Assembly: GCF_021134715.1 (NCBI RefSeq)
Contig: NC_060019.1
Location: 9,500,001-9,564,000 of the forward strand
DNA length: 64,000 nucleotides
Direction of reading: 5' to 3'
Source: Daphnia pulex
Taxonomy: Eukaryota > Arthropoda > Branchiopoda > Diplostraca > Daphniidae
The position numbers were made by a program, and so were the translations under genes. Shown in pieces: positions 22,809-35,688 of this stretch. The notes under the pieces were generated by a model, which searched no databases, had not been told where the DNA came from, and saw only the letters and a program-made list of their open reading frames with translations. The first letter of the stretch is position 1. Each line of letters begins with the position of its first letter.

Positions 22809-25800
22809 ATGGATCCTTCATCATCCGGCACTAATAACGTGGCGCTGCTGCAGCAGCAGCGTAGCAAAACAGAAGTGGAGGTCCTGCTGGATCAGCCAGC
22901 GGATGCAAGTTGCAGCAACAGTAATAACGGCCTGAGGAGCGGGGAGACGGTTCTGAACTTTGCAGCTTCGGTGCCGTCGGCCAAGCGGGCGGCCAAGCGC
23001 TGGAAGGAGCGCAATCGGTCGATGGCCGCTTCGCGAGGCAAAGCCCCAATGTCTAGCAGCAAGTCGTCGACGGTGCCGCTCATGGTGGCCAACAGTCTCA
23101 TGTCACCTGGCAACAGTTTTGTCTTGTGCGACAGTCAGTGCGTGGTGGAAATCAGCGCCCCGACCGGAGTTGTCAGCACCGAGCCGTCGCTCCAACCGCA
23201 GCCCGTTTTCAAGCGAAGATGCTCGCTCACCATGCCCTATCCGGCTCTCTACGGATCGTGGCAGGTTCAAACGGCTTCGCCGGCTGCCACCACCACTACG
23301 ACAGCGGCAGCAGCAGCAGCCTCCAAAGCGGAGAAGACACGGCAAACGAGCACTTACGACTCACCTTTGACGGAACGGAAGACGATGGCTCAGCGGGCCG
23401 AACGTCGAACTCTTCAGCGTCGATGGTCCACTTTCCAAATGAACGTGGATCAATTGAACCAACCGGCGCCGAGCGTACCCGAAATTCTGCCCAATTTGAG
23501 TGTTGCACCGGCGTTGACCCGCACCCGACCCGGTGCTGGGCGGACACGCTCCGGTGACGTCAGTGCCACCATTGACGAGCAAACGGAGGGCGAAAATAGC
23601 GAGGCGGCAGTTGTCGAAACAGCGGCGGAAGGCGATTTACCGCGGAGAAACATCGGCGAGATCCCACGGTCCCTAACCCTGTCCGTTCAAAGATTCAACA
23701 ACAACGGAAACAATCGAACGACCCCCGATGTTGAAACTAGTCCGTCTGTGGTCTCGTCTTACTTGGGCGATGACAGTTGCCACCAGCTGTCGGCCATCCA
23801 CTTGCAGGACATGTCGGCTTCGACTTCAGATAGGGCCCTGGTTTCAACCACAATAATAGCCAACGATAACGAGGATGATGATGATGAAGTTGAAGATGAA
23901 GGCCTTCATTTGATCACGTGCACTTTGCAGAGGTTGCCGCTCAAGGATTTCGGCGCAGAGGTCAGACCGGCTGTGGACATTACCCAGTTCCTGCAGCAGA
24001 GCGTCCTACTCCTGGACGTCACGGAGAATTCGCCTTCTGACCTGGTCGATCTCCTTCTCAGCAGGATGGTGCCGTCCGTTGCCGAAGAGGCCAAAATGAT
24101 TCTCTTCACTCATGACACAGGTACAGGATATTATCCTCAACGGCGGGCAAGTGGCCTCCTCCTGGGCCACAAGTCCTATTATCTTCTTTCCTTTTTTCTC
24201 TCTATCTCTATCTCTCTCTCTATTCATTCATATTAATCTGCCGGCGAGTCTATTAAAGTCGATAATCATTCGAGCTTTATGCGTTCCTATTCAACCGCCG
24301 CACAATAGTTCTTGATTGGCCATTCACTCATACCGCCATTGGCAAATTTCATCTTTTTTTTTTTAAATATCCTGATGAGGGGCGTGGGCGATTAGTAGCT
24401 CCTGATTCTCTAGTAACTTAAATCAAGTTCCTTTTATTTCACCGTTGGCCTTTCGTTGTTTGAGCTTTCCTCTTCAGTTATTCTATTGATTGTCTTTGAA
24501 TTGTTGATTGATTAGCTCGGTGGGTAACTTGATATGCAATCGCATGGCCGCCCCTATAGATTATTTTTCTTCTCTCTTGACCAGTTTCCCATGCTCCGTT
24601 TGGATTTAGTCGTCTAATCTTGTTTGAAATATCTTGAATCCAAATGTTAGTTCCGATGCTGGCGAGAACGATTCAGGCGACGTGCACAACGGGCGACAGC
24701 GGCACTTTCGACTACGATCAATCTTGGATCTGCGCTCTGTAAGTAGATTGCACAGCCACTGTCGACTCTCGCAGGACGGGCAGCAAGCTGCATCGAATAG
24801 TTGGGTTCTCTACTATTAATGATGTCGTCGGTATTGCACATGCAGATGCAATCTACCAACACTGACGAGACGCCACGTCGGAATCGTCCGCCTCAAGCAT
24901 CCGGCAAATATGGGCCATACTTGCCACGAAGTCCGACTCTTCGTCTTGGTTCTCTGCCCCAGTAAAGAGGTTAGTGTTCCACTTGTCTCTCTCTCTCTGC
25001 ACTCTAATGATGTCGTAGCGCCCGCTGGTATTCCGTCGTCGACGTGAAATCGAGTCGCATTTCAATCAATTATACGATAAAATGAACAGTGGGCTCGTAA
25101 TTAACGAGTGGATTTCCGCCCTCAAGATACAATGTAAATGTCAACGGAATGGCATGACTTTTTGCTATCAGTTTCGAGAACATCTGGCGGAAACCTGCTT
25201 TTTGATTTACGTGGTTCGCATTTCATCAGAAAACTTTGGCTTGTATAGTTGCCCCATTCGTTTCCCCTTTGCACACTTGCAAAAGTAGCGAATTTGAATA
25301 AGCCGGCAAACGACGTACCATACGTGTTCAGCAGCTGTACGCGTATCTGCGGACAATGACGTCAACTATTTTCGACGGTGGGAGGGGGAGATGGGGGAGT
25401 AAACCCGCAAGGAATTACCTTAATGCCATCAAACTCCGGTTACTACCTGATGTGGCTCATCACGAACATCCAGCCCGCAAAACTTGCAAAATCGGTCGAG
25501 CTTTGGGTGTCATGCACGAAAGCTGCGGTCGATGAGGCCGATCGAATGACGCCGACCTCCCGGCATCTGCGCCGTCGGGTCACCTTCGGGATGCGTGCGG
25601 TTTGTCTCGTATTGCGTCGGCTGAACAACAGTCGGCGGAATCGCGGAATGACGAGAGGTACACCCGAAATAAACTCGGATGGTCCCTTTTCCACCAGGGA
25701 AGAAGATGCCGCAAGTACGGCATGTGCATTACTACTCACTCTTGCTCTGTCTCTCCTTCGTCAACTATGCGGGGCCGAGGATTGGGCCGCCGCCGCCGCC

Positions 25801-28800
25801 CGCCATCTGCGAGCCCTTCAGGCATTCACTTGGCCTGTCAATAAATAACGAAGGGAGCGCCTAGAGTCTTATCGCGGCCATGCACGAGCTCGAGTGACGC
25901 TCGCTGACAAAGTAAAACAGGAGCAGGCAAGAATGAGAAATCGACCCAACACGTTCTTCATCTTGTTGTGTAGACTGTTTCTTGATTCTTTTCAAATGGT
26001 CGCGCCAATATGTCATTTGTTTTTCAACAGTTTCTTTCAGCTAATCGATTTTTGTTTGCTCTCTCTCTCTCTCAAATAATCCCAACAAAGAGACCTTGTC
26101 GGTCACGAAGGGAAGACATTTTTCATTCCAAGTTGTGGTGAAACGTTCAACTTTGGGTTTTGGATCTGCAAAACGCTAGCTTTGTTTATTAACCGTAAAG
26201 GCGGTCCCCCATTTCAGTTGAGCAAAGGCTTTCTGCAAACCCATTTGACGATGCTTCATGAGTCAACACTGTGTGTCACAGTTGACAGAATTGTTCATCA
26301 TGGTGTGGTTGATGGGTTCCAGCAACTCCGGGGCGAAAACACCAGTTCGCTTTGATTTGGCCACCTTGGTCATTTGCGTAATAGTAGACCCATTTGAATT
26401 TCGCTCCATTGTATTCTAGCCTCGTCGCCTTGACTAAATAGTCCTGATATTAATACGTTTTCCGGTTTGATATTTCAATATTTGCATTCGTGAAACCAGC
26501 TGTAAGAGAAACGTGCAATGATGTGGCAATTCAAAGGGCCCTTTGTGCTGCTGGTGGGGGAGCAGAAACAATGGAGCGATTGATCCGATCAAAGAAAATG
26601 TGACACTTGAGACAGAGACAGGGACTACAGATGTCTTGGGTAAACTGATGACATTAATTGGTAACGTACACCACCCCAAGGAATAACACGATAGGTGCAA
26701 TTTCATCAGATATTTTGCTACGAAATCCAATTTGGCAGCCGAGAAACGACTAGGCCGTTTTTTTTCCTCAATCGGGTACGTAGCAGCAGGTCTTTAACAC
26801 GCATCGGCAAAAGATGCCTACTGTGTATAGGCATCGCGTGCACGGGCATTTTCCTGCCGCGATTCATTTTCCCTAGACAAATTTTTTTTTCGATTTTTAC
26901 GAGACATCGGTGCGTTTGAAAAAAAAAACAAAAAAACAAACAAAACAAATCACAGCATCGATGAAAGAAGGAAATGAGGAGTAAGAGATTGTTCGTTTAT
27001 TGTTAACCACCAAAGAAACAAGATGGCAATTCCCAGGAAGCCAGCAGTGTGTGTGTGGTAGACAGATTGTTGCTTGTAAGAAAAACAAGAGAAGACAGCC
27101 GTCTCGCCTATCCACAAATCTCTTGTTTTTTTTGCCAGGCTGCAACATCCATTTTTTTTTTTTGTTCTTCTTTCGATTTGTCATTTGGGCTGTTTGATTG
27201 CTATGCGTGCCTCGCTTTTATGTTGTTTTGAGGGAAGGAAAGGGGGAGCGCTCGGTTTTATTCTTTATTGCTATTTTCTTCACTCCGGTGCTGCGTATAT
27301 ATTTGCTACGGCACAAAGTGGTGCGCTGATTGCCGATCCCGTGGTTTCGGTTCGTATGGTTTTCCATGCAATTTATCACTGTACCGATATATAGTTGAGA
27401 CTGCTGGCGCTATCGGCGGCTGTTATTAGGCGGTTGCTACGGAACTTGTTCTCTCTCTTTCTTTTTTTCTTGCTTTGTTATTCGATACACTTTTTAACCA
27501 TTGACTATATACTATTACTGCTGCTACTGCTGCTGCTGCTGGTACTGGTATCTCGGCTTTTTGTGTTGTTCTCGGGGCCACTGAGGTCTTGTAATATTCT
27601 CCATCTTTTTTCCTAGCTCCTTTACAACAAATATAGCTGCACTTTGCTTCTTTGGCCTCATTCCTTTTTGATGGATAGTTTTCCCTTCTTTCTCTTCTTC
27701 TTGTTATTGTTGTTTATTATACGCACGGGGCTACACTCGCCTTTCTTTACGGGATTGCCAGCAGTTCACCTCCCCCTAGCTGTGCAGTGACTGTAGATGT
27801 TCGTATTGAAAAAGATCGATACGACGATCGACTGGTGTGGATGACTGCTGGATGAAATGTGAAACATATGTTTCACAAAGAGATAGAAACTTTTTCTTGT
27901 GAAGGGCAGTTCTTTCCACCCCCACCCCCCAACATCTTGCTGGATTCCACCATTCAAACTTCCAGCATGAAATGTTGGCTATTTATTGCTTTCATCCAGT
28001 CCGTCTCTCGCGTTTACTGCAGTCTAAACATCAATTTCATTTTTTCCTTTTTTTTTTTTCATTTTTGAAGTACGGAATTTATTCTCAATGTTTATAGGCG
28101 GTCGATAGCCACTCGCCTTTACATATTATAGGACCACGGGTACTCTCGTTAGAGGTTATATCTGAGTATAAAAGATGCGGCCGATCGAATCAAGATATAG
28201 ATACAGAAGGGCCCAAATATACATATCTCGCTCTATCTTTCAGTTTAAAGCCTTTCTGACTATGTAACTACTATATCAAACGAATCTTGAAACAGCCAAT
28301 AGAAACGGAAAGGAAAACGGGCACAGAGAGGGAGGGGGTGGGGAATGGGCTCGGAGCTTTGCTATTTATTGATTTTTTTTTTTTATTATTTTATTTTATT
28401 TTATTTTGTGAAGGTGACTGTCAGTATAGAGACTGGAGGGATAGAAGAAGTACTAGAAAAGATAAGAAAGATAGAATCATTTCTTTTTTTCTTCTTCTTT
28501 TTCCTTTCCCTCCGTGTTCTTTCCTTTTTGCCATTTCTCCCAGTCAGTTCTGTGTGTTTGGTTTTGATTATATCTAGAAGAGTCCCCCCCCCCCCGTAGA
28601 GATGTGACAGAGCCAAAAGAGATTGAAAGATACAAGAAGAAAATAAAGATAAAAAAAAAGTAAAAAAAAAGAAAAATAGATCTTGAAGGGTAGGAAGGAG
28701 GTCGTTCACGGTCACATGGGCATATAACTGGGTCCAACTCTGTATCCGAGAGGAGCCCCCCCCCCCCTTTCTCTTTTCACGACAGATATGACGGCTCGTT

Positions 28801-31800
28801 GCTGTTTCTCATGACATGGCCGTTTCAATATCGCAGTCGATGAGATGGGCGAGGTTTTCAAGCCGATGATGTTGCCGATGCCTGGCGCACGCTGTGTTGA
28901 CCGCCCCTAGTCGGTCCATCATCTCGGATTGATAGCGTATAAATAAAAATAAGTAGGTGGTCTCGGACAGGCCCTAATATTATAATAGCTATAGCTAGCT
29001 CAGCAGATTTGTCGAGTTGGTCTTTCCTCTTTTTCTTCGTTACTTCGTTTCTTTTTTTTTTATCTCGGTGGATTGAGACGAATCGAACGATGATGGCATC
29101 ACAGCCAGCACGGTACTTAATATTCCGCTTTTGTGAAATGCATGAGAATGACACAAAAGAGTCTCAACTGTGAACACAATCTCTCTTTTTCTTTCCTTTT
29201 TGAACCCCACCCTTTTGATAACTGACTCGATATACTTGCTGCTGCTGCTTCGCATCTCACGCTCGAGGTTCTTTCTATTCTCGTAGACTCGTGTAGTGAC
29301 GATGAGAGAGACGACAAAGACAACGAACGAACGCAACGACCGTCGACCGAGCCATTTTTCACGATCGATATAAGAAACACGAAAATCCTCGCCCCGTTGC
29401 TGTGCTGCGCTACAATATAATGGCCCTCCCCCCCCTCTTCTTCTTCTTCTTCTTCTTCTTCTTCTTTCACTTTATCGTGCTGCCACGTCTGTTTGTGCTT
29501 CGTATTACGTGATGGAACAGCGAATGAGAAGAGGCAAGGCAACTCTCTCTCTCTCTCTTTAAATGAACGCAACCTCTCTCTCTCTCTCCTTTTTTTTTTT
29601 TTTTTCTCTCTCTCTTCTTCATTTCTTTTTTCTGACTTCATTCTCCTCTCCTCCCACTCCTGGAGAGTTCGGCTCCCGAAAAATCTTCTGATTACAGATT
29701 AGCAACAAGAGGCAAACTAGGCTACCAGGCGCGCCTTCTTCTTCTTTTCGAACGTAAGATGTTGTCGACGACTTTTGACAGAAGTTGGCAACCAAACGAG
29801 ACGGACGAGTGGAAAATCGCGTCTGACGTCAAGAAAGACGAATCATCATCCGCTCCTTCTCCTTCCCGGAAATAGATTTATACGCGTACACTACTACAGA
29901 AGGGCGCCCGATTCCCGCCAGTGCGGAGAGATGGCCCAAATAGCCATATCTCCTTCAACTGCACTTCGATCAACCATAAATGGGGAAGATTTCATCACTT
30001 GGGATTTTTGTCTCCACCGGGAATTTTCGGTGTGTTTTTTTTTTTTTCTTCACAGAAAATGACTCACGCGGGAGTAGTGCATTTCCTCCCCCCATATACA
30101 TGCCAGCAGCAACTCCTCCATTTCTTTTTGATTCGCATTCTTTTGTGGCTTGAGGGTTAGCCAGCCGTACGATATAGATGTGGCTTATACCGCGCGCACA
30201 CACACACACGCCACTGTATCGGCCTGGGAACGCGCCTTTCCCCTCTCCTATTTTCCTTTTGAGGACTAAGACTTTTTGATGTATGTGCTCTGTAATGATA
30301 CTCAGGCTCCTATAAAAGAATCTCTTTATCTGGCTTGGCCGATCACGTTCTTCTGTGTTTGACTTTCCGCCTCGTGAGAAAGTTCTTGAGCGATGGGTTT
30401 TTCTAAGCTGTTCTAAAGCCTTTCCTATTTAATGCCCATTTTGTTTTTTTGTTTTTTTTTGTTTTTTTCGTGACCAGAAAGGGACGAAGAACGCGCTGGA
30501 AACTGGCCGAACGTTTGCCACCCTGCTGGCCGACATGGATCTCCGGCAGCGTCTGCTGGAGGCACGGACTGAGGACGAGTTCAAGCGGATCTTGCTGAAA
30601 CACACGCAGGAGCTGGCTGAAGAGCAGGCCATTTCCATCCGAGTGGATCACGGAAGTGCGACAAGACTCTCAACCGGCGGCGAGAGCAATGTACGTCTCG
30701 ACGCCCTTTTTTTTCTTTCTTTGTTATTACCGTGCTTCTGGCCCGGAATAACATTTGCGCTCTCTTTGGCAGGAGGGCGAAAAGTTGTGCAGATTTGGGC
30801 AGGGCATCAGAGAGGATCTGTCACGACGTCTGCCCCACTACATTTCTGATTACAAGGATGGTTTGACAGGTGTCAAAACGCCCCAAAAGGTCCTCTCCAC
30901 CACCCTGTTCCTCTACTTCGCCTGCATCCTTCCGGCCATCGCTTTCGGCGTCCTCAACGACCACAACACGCACGGGAAAATTGGTAAATGGCTCATTTTC
31001 TTTTACTTTTCTTTTTTCGCATTATTAGTAGTCAGAGGACGAGTCTGTGCAACTTTTTGCGACGACCCCTTTTCATTCATACAAGTCCCGGTAACGGCCC
31101 CAAACGATCGATTCGCGTCCATGACGGGACAGGGGGGCGAGTGCCATCGATCGTTCTTCGGGACTTGCCGGACTTGGCTATTGTGTCCTGTGTTTTCTTG
31201 ACTCTCTGTAGCATCATCACACTGCCCAGTTGGTTGACTCGGCATCCAATTGATTTCTGTCTCTTATTTTTCTTCCGGTTTTGTAACCTTTAGACGTCAA
31301 GAAAGTCATCATCGGTCAGACCATCGGCGGCTTATTCTTCTTCGTCTTCGGCGGCCAGCCCCTGCTGATCCTGCTCACCACCGCGCCACTCTCGCTCTAC
31401 ATCAAAGGTTCTTTCTCCCGCTTGCCCGCCCCGCCTCTAGCACTTTCTCTCTTTTCGCTTGAGCCATTTCCGTCCTCTTTGTCGCCTCGAGATGGAGACG
31501 TTTGACACGTCAAGAGACGAAGAAGATGGATTTGCTCCGTCAAGCGGATTTTTCAGGGAATCACAGTCGTCGTCGTCACTAACCTTCGTCTACTTCAATT
31601 AATCAGCTCCTCTTTGCTGACTGAAAACTGGCTCCTAACTTTTCCCGTCGCCCTTGTTAGACATCGCGGCACAAAATGGGAGAAAACGACGCCAGGCTAA
31701 GAAGAAAAAAAATGAAGAAACGACGGAGGATATACCCGCTGGGAATGTGGTGTAGTTTTTCGTTATTCTTTTGGCCAGCAGCGATAATAATAACCGTAAC

Positions 31801-34800
31801 ACTGCCTCGCCGTTGTTCTCGGGATGGATTCATTTGGTTGGGGGATCAAAAAAAAAAAAAAAAAAAAAAACTCTACAGCTACTGAGCCTTCAGGGAGGGT
31901 AGAGAGAAATACTAGTGCGGTTTGTCACAGTCGAAAAATGTCAGCCGCCCGTTGTTATTACGGTCGGCTTTAGGGGCGACGTGTAATGGGTCTCATTTCG
32001 CCCTGAAATCCCCCGACAGAAATAATTCAATTTCTCTTTCTTTTCTTTTCTTTTTTTAATCTTTGGTTCTTCCTTTTGTGATTATCGTTCGACCTTTTCT
32101 AATATGTATTAAACCCTTTCTGCTTATTTCTGTCTTTCTCGCAGTGATCTACAGCATCTGCGAGGATTTCCAGCTGGATTTCTACGCCATGTACGGATGT
32201 GTAGGTCTCTGGTCATCGTTCTTCCTGGTCCTCTATTCGCTCTTCGACGTCTCGCGCCTCATGCGATGGTCCACCCGTTCCACCGAGGAGATCTTTGCCC
32301 TTTTCATTTCCATCGCATTCTGCGTCGACGCCTTTCGCGACACTGTCAAAAGTAAATCTTGTTTTTTCTTCTTCTTCTTTATATCCTCCTTTTCTTGTGG
32401 GGAGGGTTGGCGACGACAACTGTGTTGTCCAATTTGGATCAGGCCGTCCCCAGCTTATGTATGCCTTCCCGTTCCGTGTGAATGTCAATCGAATCAATTC
32501 GTACCGTTGGGTAAATCAATTCCGATTGATCGGAAAGGAAGACACCTATAGACTGGCGCTGCATACTGAGGTAAGTATGGATGAAGGGCAGCAGCACGTC
32601 TTTTTGAGACTAGAGCAACTGCGCAATATAATCGATTGCACACACCCAACTCGCGGGCGGGCATTCGTGTGATGGATATTTTTTTTTTGTTATTCTTTTT
32701 TGGCGTTTCCCACGGGTGACATGGCGCGCTGTCACTTTGGGTTTTCCTAGTCCAATTCAGCCAGCCCGAAATGCAATTTCAACAAGTGCAACATTTTGGG
32801 CATTGATCCAAAACTGCCCACTCACTTTTCGCTTCTTTTATTTTTCTTTCCCCCGTCTTGGTCAGCGAGTAGTAGTGTCTCAAAGTTATTGGTGACGTCT
32901 GTGGGCATCGATTTCCTATTGTTTTTTTTTTTTGTGTTGTCTTAACACTTTTCCTTCTAAAAGTTTTCTCGGGCAGCCAAAAGAGAAATGGGGTCGAGGG
33001 GATCGTGGGAAATTGAGTTCTTGCGAGGGAGAATCCAAAGATTATAAAAGAGGGGCAATGAAACATGAAAAAGGCCGATACTCCTTAGAGAAATTGCGAG
33101 AAACGACATTGTAAAGCTCGAAGCTCGCTCCTTCTTTTTTTTTTGTTATTGTTGTTGCTTTTTCCTCCGAGTGGAAAAGCGATCCATGTTGCCAATTATT
33201 TGAGGCGAAGACTGCTGGAAACCCCCTCGAGCAAACGAGGAACGACGGCTACAAAAGCGTACGCCCCCCCCCCCCCTCCGTCTGTTTGAGAGCTGGATGC
33301 GAATCGGCTGGGTTCTGAAGGTCGTTTCGGCCATTATTATGTCGATGCTCTCTCTCTCTCTCTTTCTGCCTAAAGTTATGGCGAAAGGAGCAGTGAAGTT
33401 CGGAATCAGATAAGGAGGATTTCCCAGTGTTTCGCCAAGGAATCGACGGAAGAGAATCGAGCGGAGTTTGCCCGTCTTCAACTCCTTCCCTGCTGGATTT
33501 GGCCGCGCGTGAAACGAGCTGCTCTCGAGCCCTCATTACGTCGCCGACGTCGTCGTCCGTAGACGTGTAGATTATCGACCGGTGCCAGTTACGGAATCCT
33601 TGTGTGTCATGGCGCCATACCTTCCGGCCTCGTTTGCGAATTCCGCGCAAGGACGAGGAGGGGAAGGGGTGGAATTGCTGGGAAAGCGCAAGCAAGGGAC
33701 GGGCAAGCACGTGCCGAGGACAATGGCAAGGATGTGCATGATCGGGCGAAACAAAAAGAAACGGTGGCAAATAGTCAATAGAATACAAAATCCTATGGCT
33801 TTTGAGTCTTTGACTTATCTATGTATCTTTATATTGTATCCTCGCCGGGCTGTGCTGGAGAGAGAGAGCCCGGCTCGGCCGACTTACTCTAACGTGATTT
33901 CACTTGACTTAACCAAGACGGACGCGAGGAAGTGGTTAGTACATTTTATGTAGTGACTGGCGTAAATGTTTTGTCCGTCGACTCTTCTTCTTCCTTTTTG
34001 TATATCTCTGGTTTTCTGTAGTGGCCAAGTTAGCTCTTGACTTTGAGTGCATAGTTTACAAACTTGTCAAAGTTGACTGTAGCAACTTAAACCAAACAAA
34101 AAATACGGACACATCTTCAGGAATAACAAAGAATGATGGGGGATATGATCCCTGGAGGAAAGTGCCACAGCAATTGAAAGCCAACAGGAACTTAAATTTA
34201 GTTTCATCCAATTTCGGAAATGATGGCAAATTGTTAACCTCGTTTTCTTTCTTTCTTTCTTTTTTTTTTCTCGTGCAAGATTTCCAGGAGAACTACAACG
34301 CCCCGTCGTGTAAGGGCGATCCAGCGAGCCTAGCAGTCAACGTCAGCAGTAAAACGAATCGTGTCGACACGCCCACTGCTGCTAATAATTCCGTGGTGGC
34401 TTACCTACTTAGCCAGGGCAATGCTTCCGTCTCTGAAATCGTGGAATGCAACCGGGCCAGCTCTCTCCTATTCCTTCTCCTCATGTTTGGCACCGTCTGG
34501 ATAGGCGTCTCCCTATACAATTTCAACAAAACGTAAATTGACTTGTCCAACAACATTACCCAGACGCGAGTGTTCGTGTTTTGACTGGATTCCATTGATT
34601 CAACAGACCGTACCTGCAGGCTGGAAAACGGGAAGCCTTGGCCGATTACTCGCTGCCCGTAGCTGTCATCACGCTAAGCTTTGTCGGCTCTTATCTCTTC
34701 CAAGATGTGACGGTGGAGCGGTTCCGATATGACGACAAAAACGTCTTCATGGTGGCACCGCTCGAACGGCTATCTTGGCTGGCCGTCTTGGGAGCCATGG

Positions 34801-35688
34801 GCATGGGATTCTCTTTATCGCTGCTCTTTTTCATGGATCAAAACATCACGTCGGCCATGGTCAACAATCCGTGCAACAAGTGAATGGAGCAGCACACGAT
34901 CAATTTTGGTGATTCATGGTTTAATTAACACTTATTGACTTATACAGGCTTAAGAAAGGTCCTGCCTACCATTGGGATTTGTTCGTGGTGGCGTTGGTGA
35001 CGGCTTTCCTGTCCTTATTCGGACTGCCGTGGATGCACGCCACCCTGCCACACTCGCCGCTGCACGTCCGCGGTCTGGCCGATGTCGAGGAAAGAGTCGA
35101 CCAAGGGCACGTCTACGAAATGTATAACGAGTTGCCATTTTTTGTTGGGAAACTCCAAGTCATTGTAATCTGTTATCTTTTGTTCGAGCAGTATTGTGAA
35201 AGTGCGCGAGACGAGACTGACGGGCATGATTTCACACTTCTTCATCGGTCTCTCGCTCTTCCTGTTGCCCTATCCGCTGGCCTACATTCCAACGGCTGTC
35301 CTGGATGGACTCTTCCTCTACATGGCAGTTACTGCTCTCAACGGCAATCAAATGTTTGAGCGCATTACTCTCCTCTTTATGGAACAGGTAAAAACCAAGT
35401 TTCATCCATCAATAGCTTGTGGTTTGTCTTGATTCGATTGAATTCCATCAGGCCGCTTATCCGCCGAATCACTACATTCGCCGAGTCCCACAACGCAAAA
35501 TCCATCAGTTCACCGGCTGTCAGGTGACGCAGTTGCTGGTCATGTGCCTCTTTGGCTTTGCTCCTTGGGCTTACATGAAGATGGTCTTCCCGCTCATCAT
35601 CCTCTTCCTTCTGCCGGTTCGACACCGGCTCGTCCCGCAGCTCATCGAAGGTCGCTTCCTGGAAGCGTTAGACGGAGAGCATCAGTGA
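22809..35688 (+). CDS. SLC4A11: SLC4A11-type proton/borate transporter
   Basis: Twelve exons: 22809-24120, 24651-24738, 24846-24969, 30478-30690, 30773-30983, 31294-31407, 32145-32351, 34280-34532, 34607-34879, 34948-35121, 35192-35387, 35452-35688. They give 3402 nt and 1133 residues. About 360 disordered Ser/Thr/Pro/Gln-rich residues precede the SLC4 cytosolic core ([40 protein letters not shown]). The membrane domain starts near residue 620 ([20 protein letters not shown]). It carries the marks of SLC4A11: [54 protein letters not shown] and [20 protein letters not shown]. Three sequons (NVS, NNS, NAS) sit in the extracellular loop that is glycosylated in the human protein. Human SLC4A11 is about 875-920 residues and conducts H+/OH-; borate transport is disputed. 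All phases agree across introns. Confidence 0.9.
24121..24650 (+). other. SLC4A11 intron 1 (coding part)
   Basis: 530 nt, GTACAG to AAATGTTAG. CT microsatellite near 24199-24221; nothing else seen. Confidence 0.7.
24970..30477 (+). other. SLC4A11 large intron (5.5 kb)
   Basis: GTTAGT to GACCAG, phase 0. It holds 12-nt C-runs at 28584-28595 and 28756-28767, a CTT microsatellite, CT tracts (29541-29590) and many poly-T runs. ORFs such as 25378-25848 (156 codons) have no homology signal that I recognise and are treated as chance. Confidence 0.6.
29436..29467 (+). repeat. (CTT)n microsatellite
   Basis: About ten CTT units directly after a C-run at 29428-29434, in the large SLC4A11 intron. Confidence 0.9.
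31408..32144 (+). other. SLC4A11 intron
   Basis: 737 nt from GTTCTT to TTCTCGCAG. Contains a 23-nt poly-A run at 31848-31870, near the middle. No ORF of interest. Confidence 0.7.
32352..34279 (+). other. SLC4A11 intron with open 3' end
   Basis: 1.9 kb from GTAAAT to CGTGCAAG. A 13-nt C-run lies at 33264-33276. The last 258 nt, after a TTTTCTGTAG acceptor at 34021, are open in the frame of the following exon (see findings). Confidence 0.65.

Noticed and set aside
25378..25848. 156-codon + strand ORF in the large SLC4A11 intron
   Set aside because: Three overlapping frames are open on both strands, there is no conserved motif, and its phase and splice context do not fit the SLC4A11 frame.
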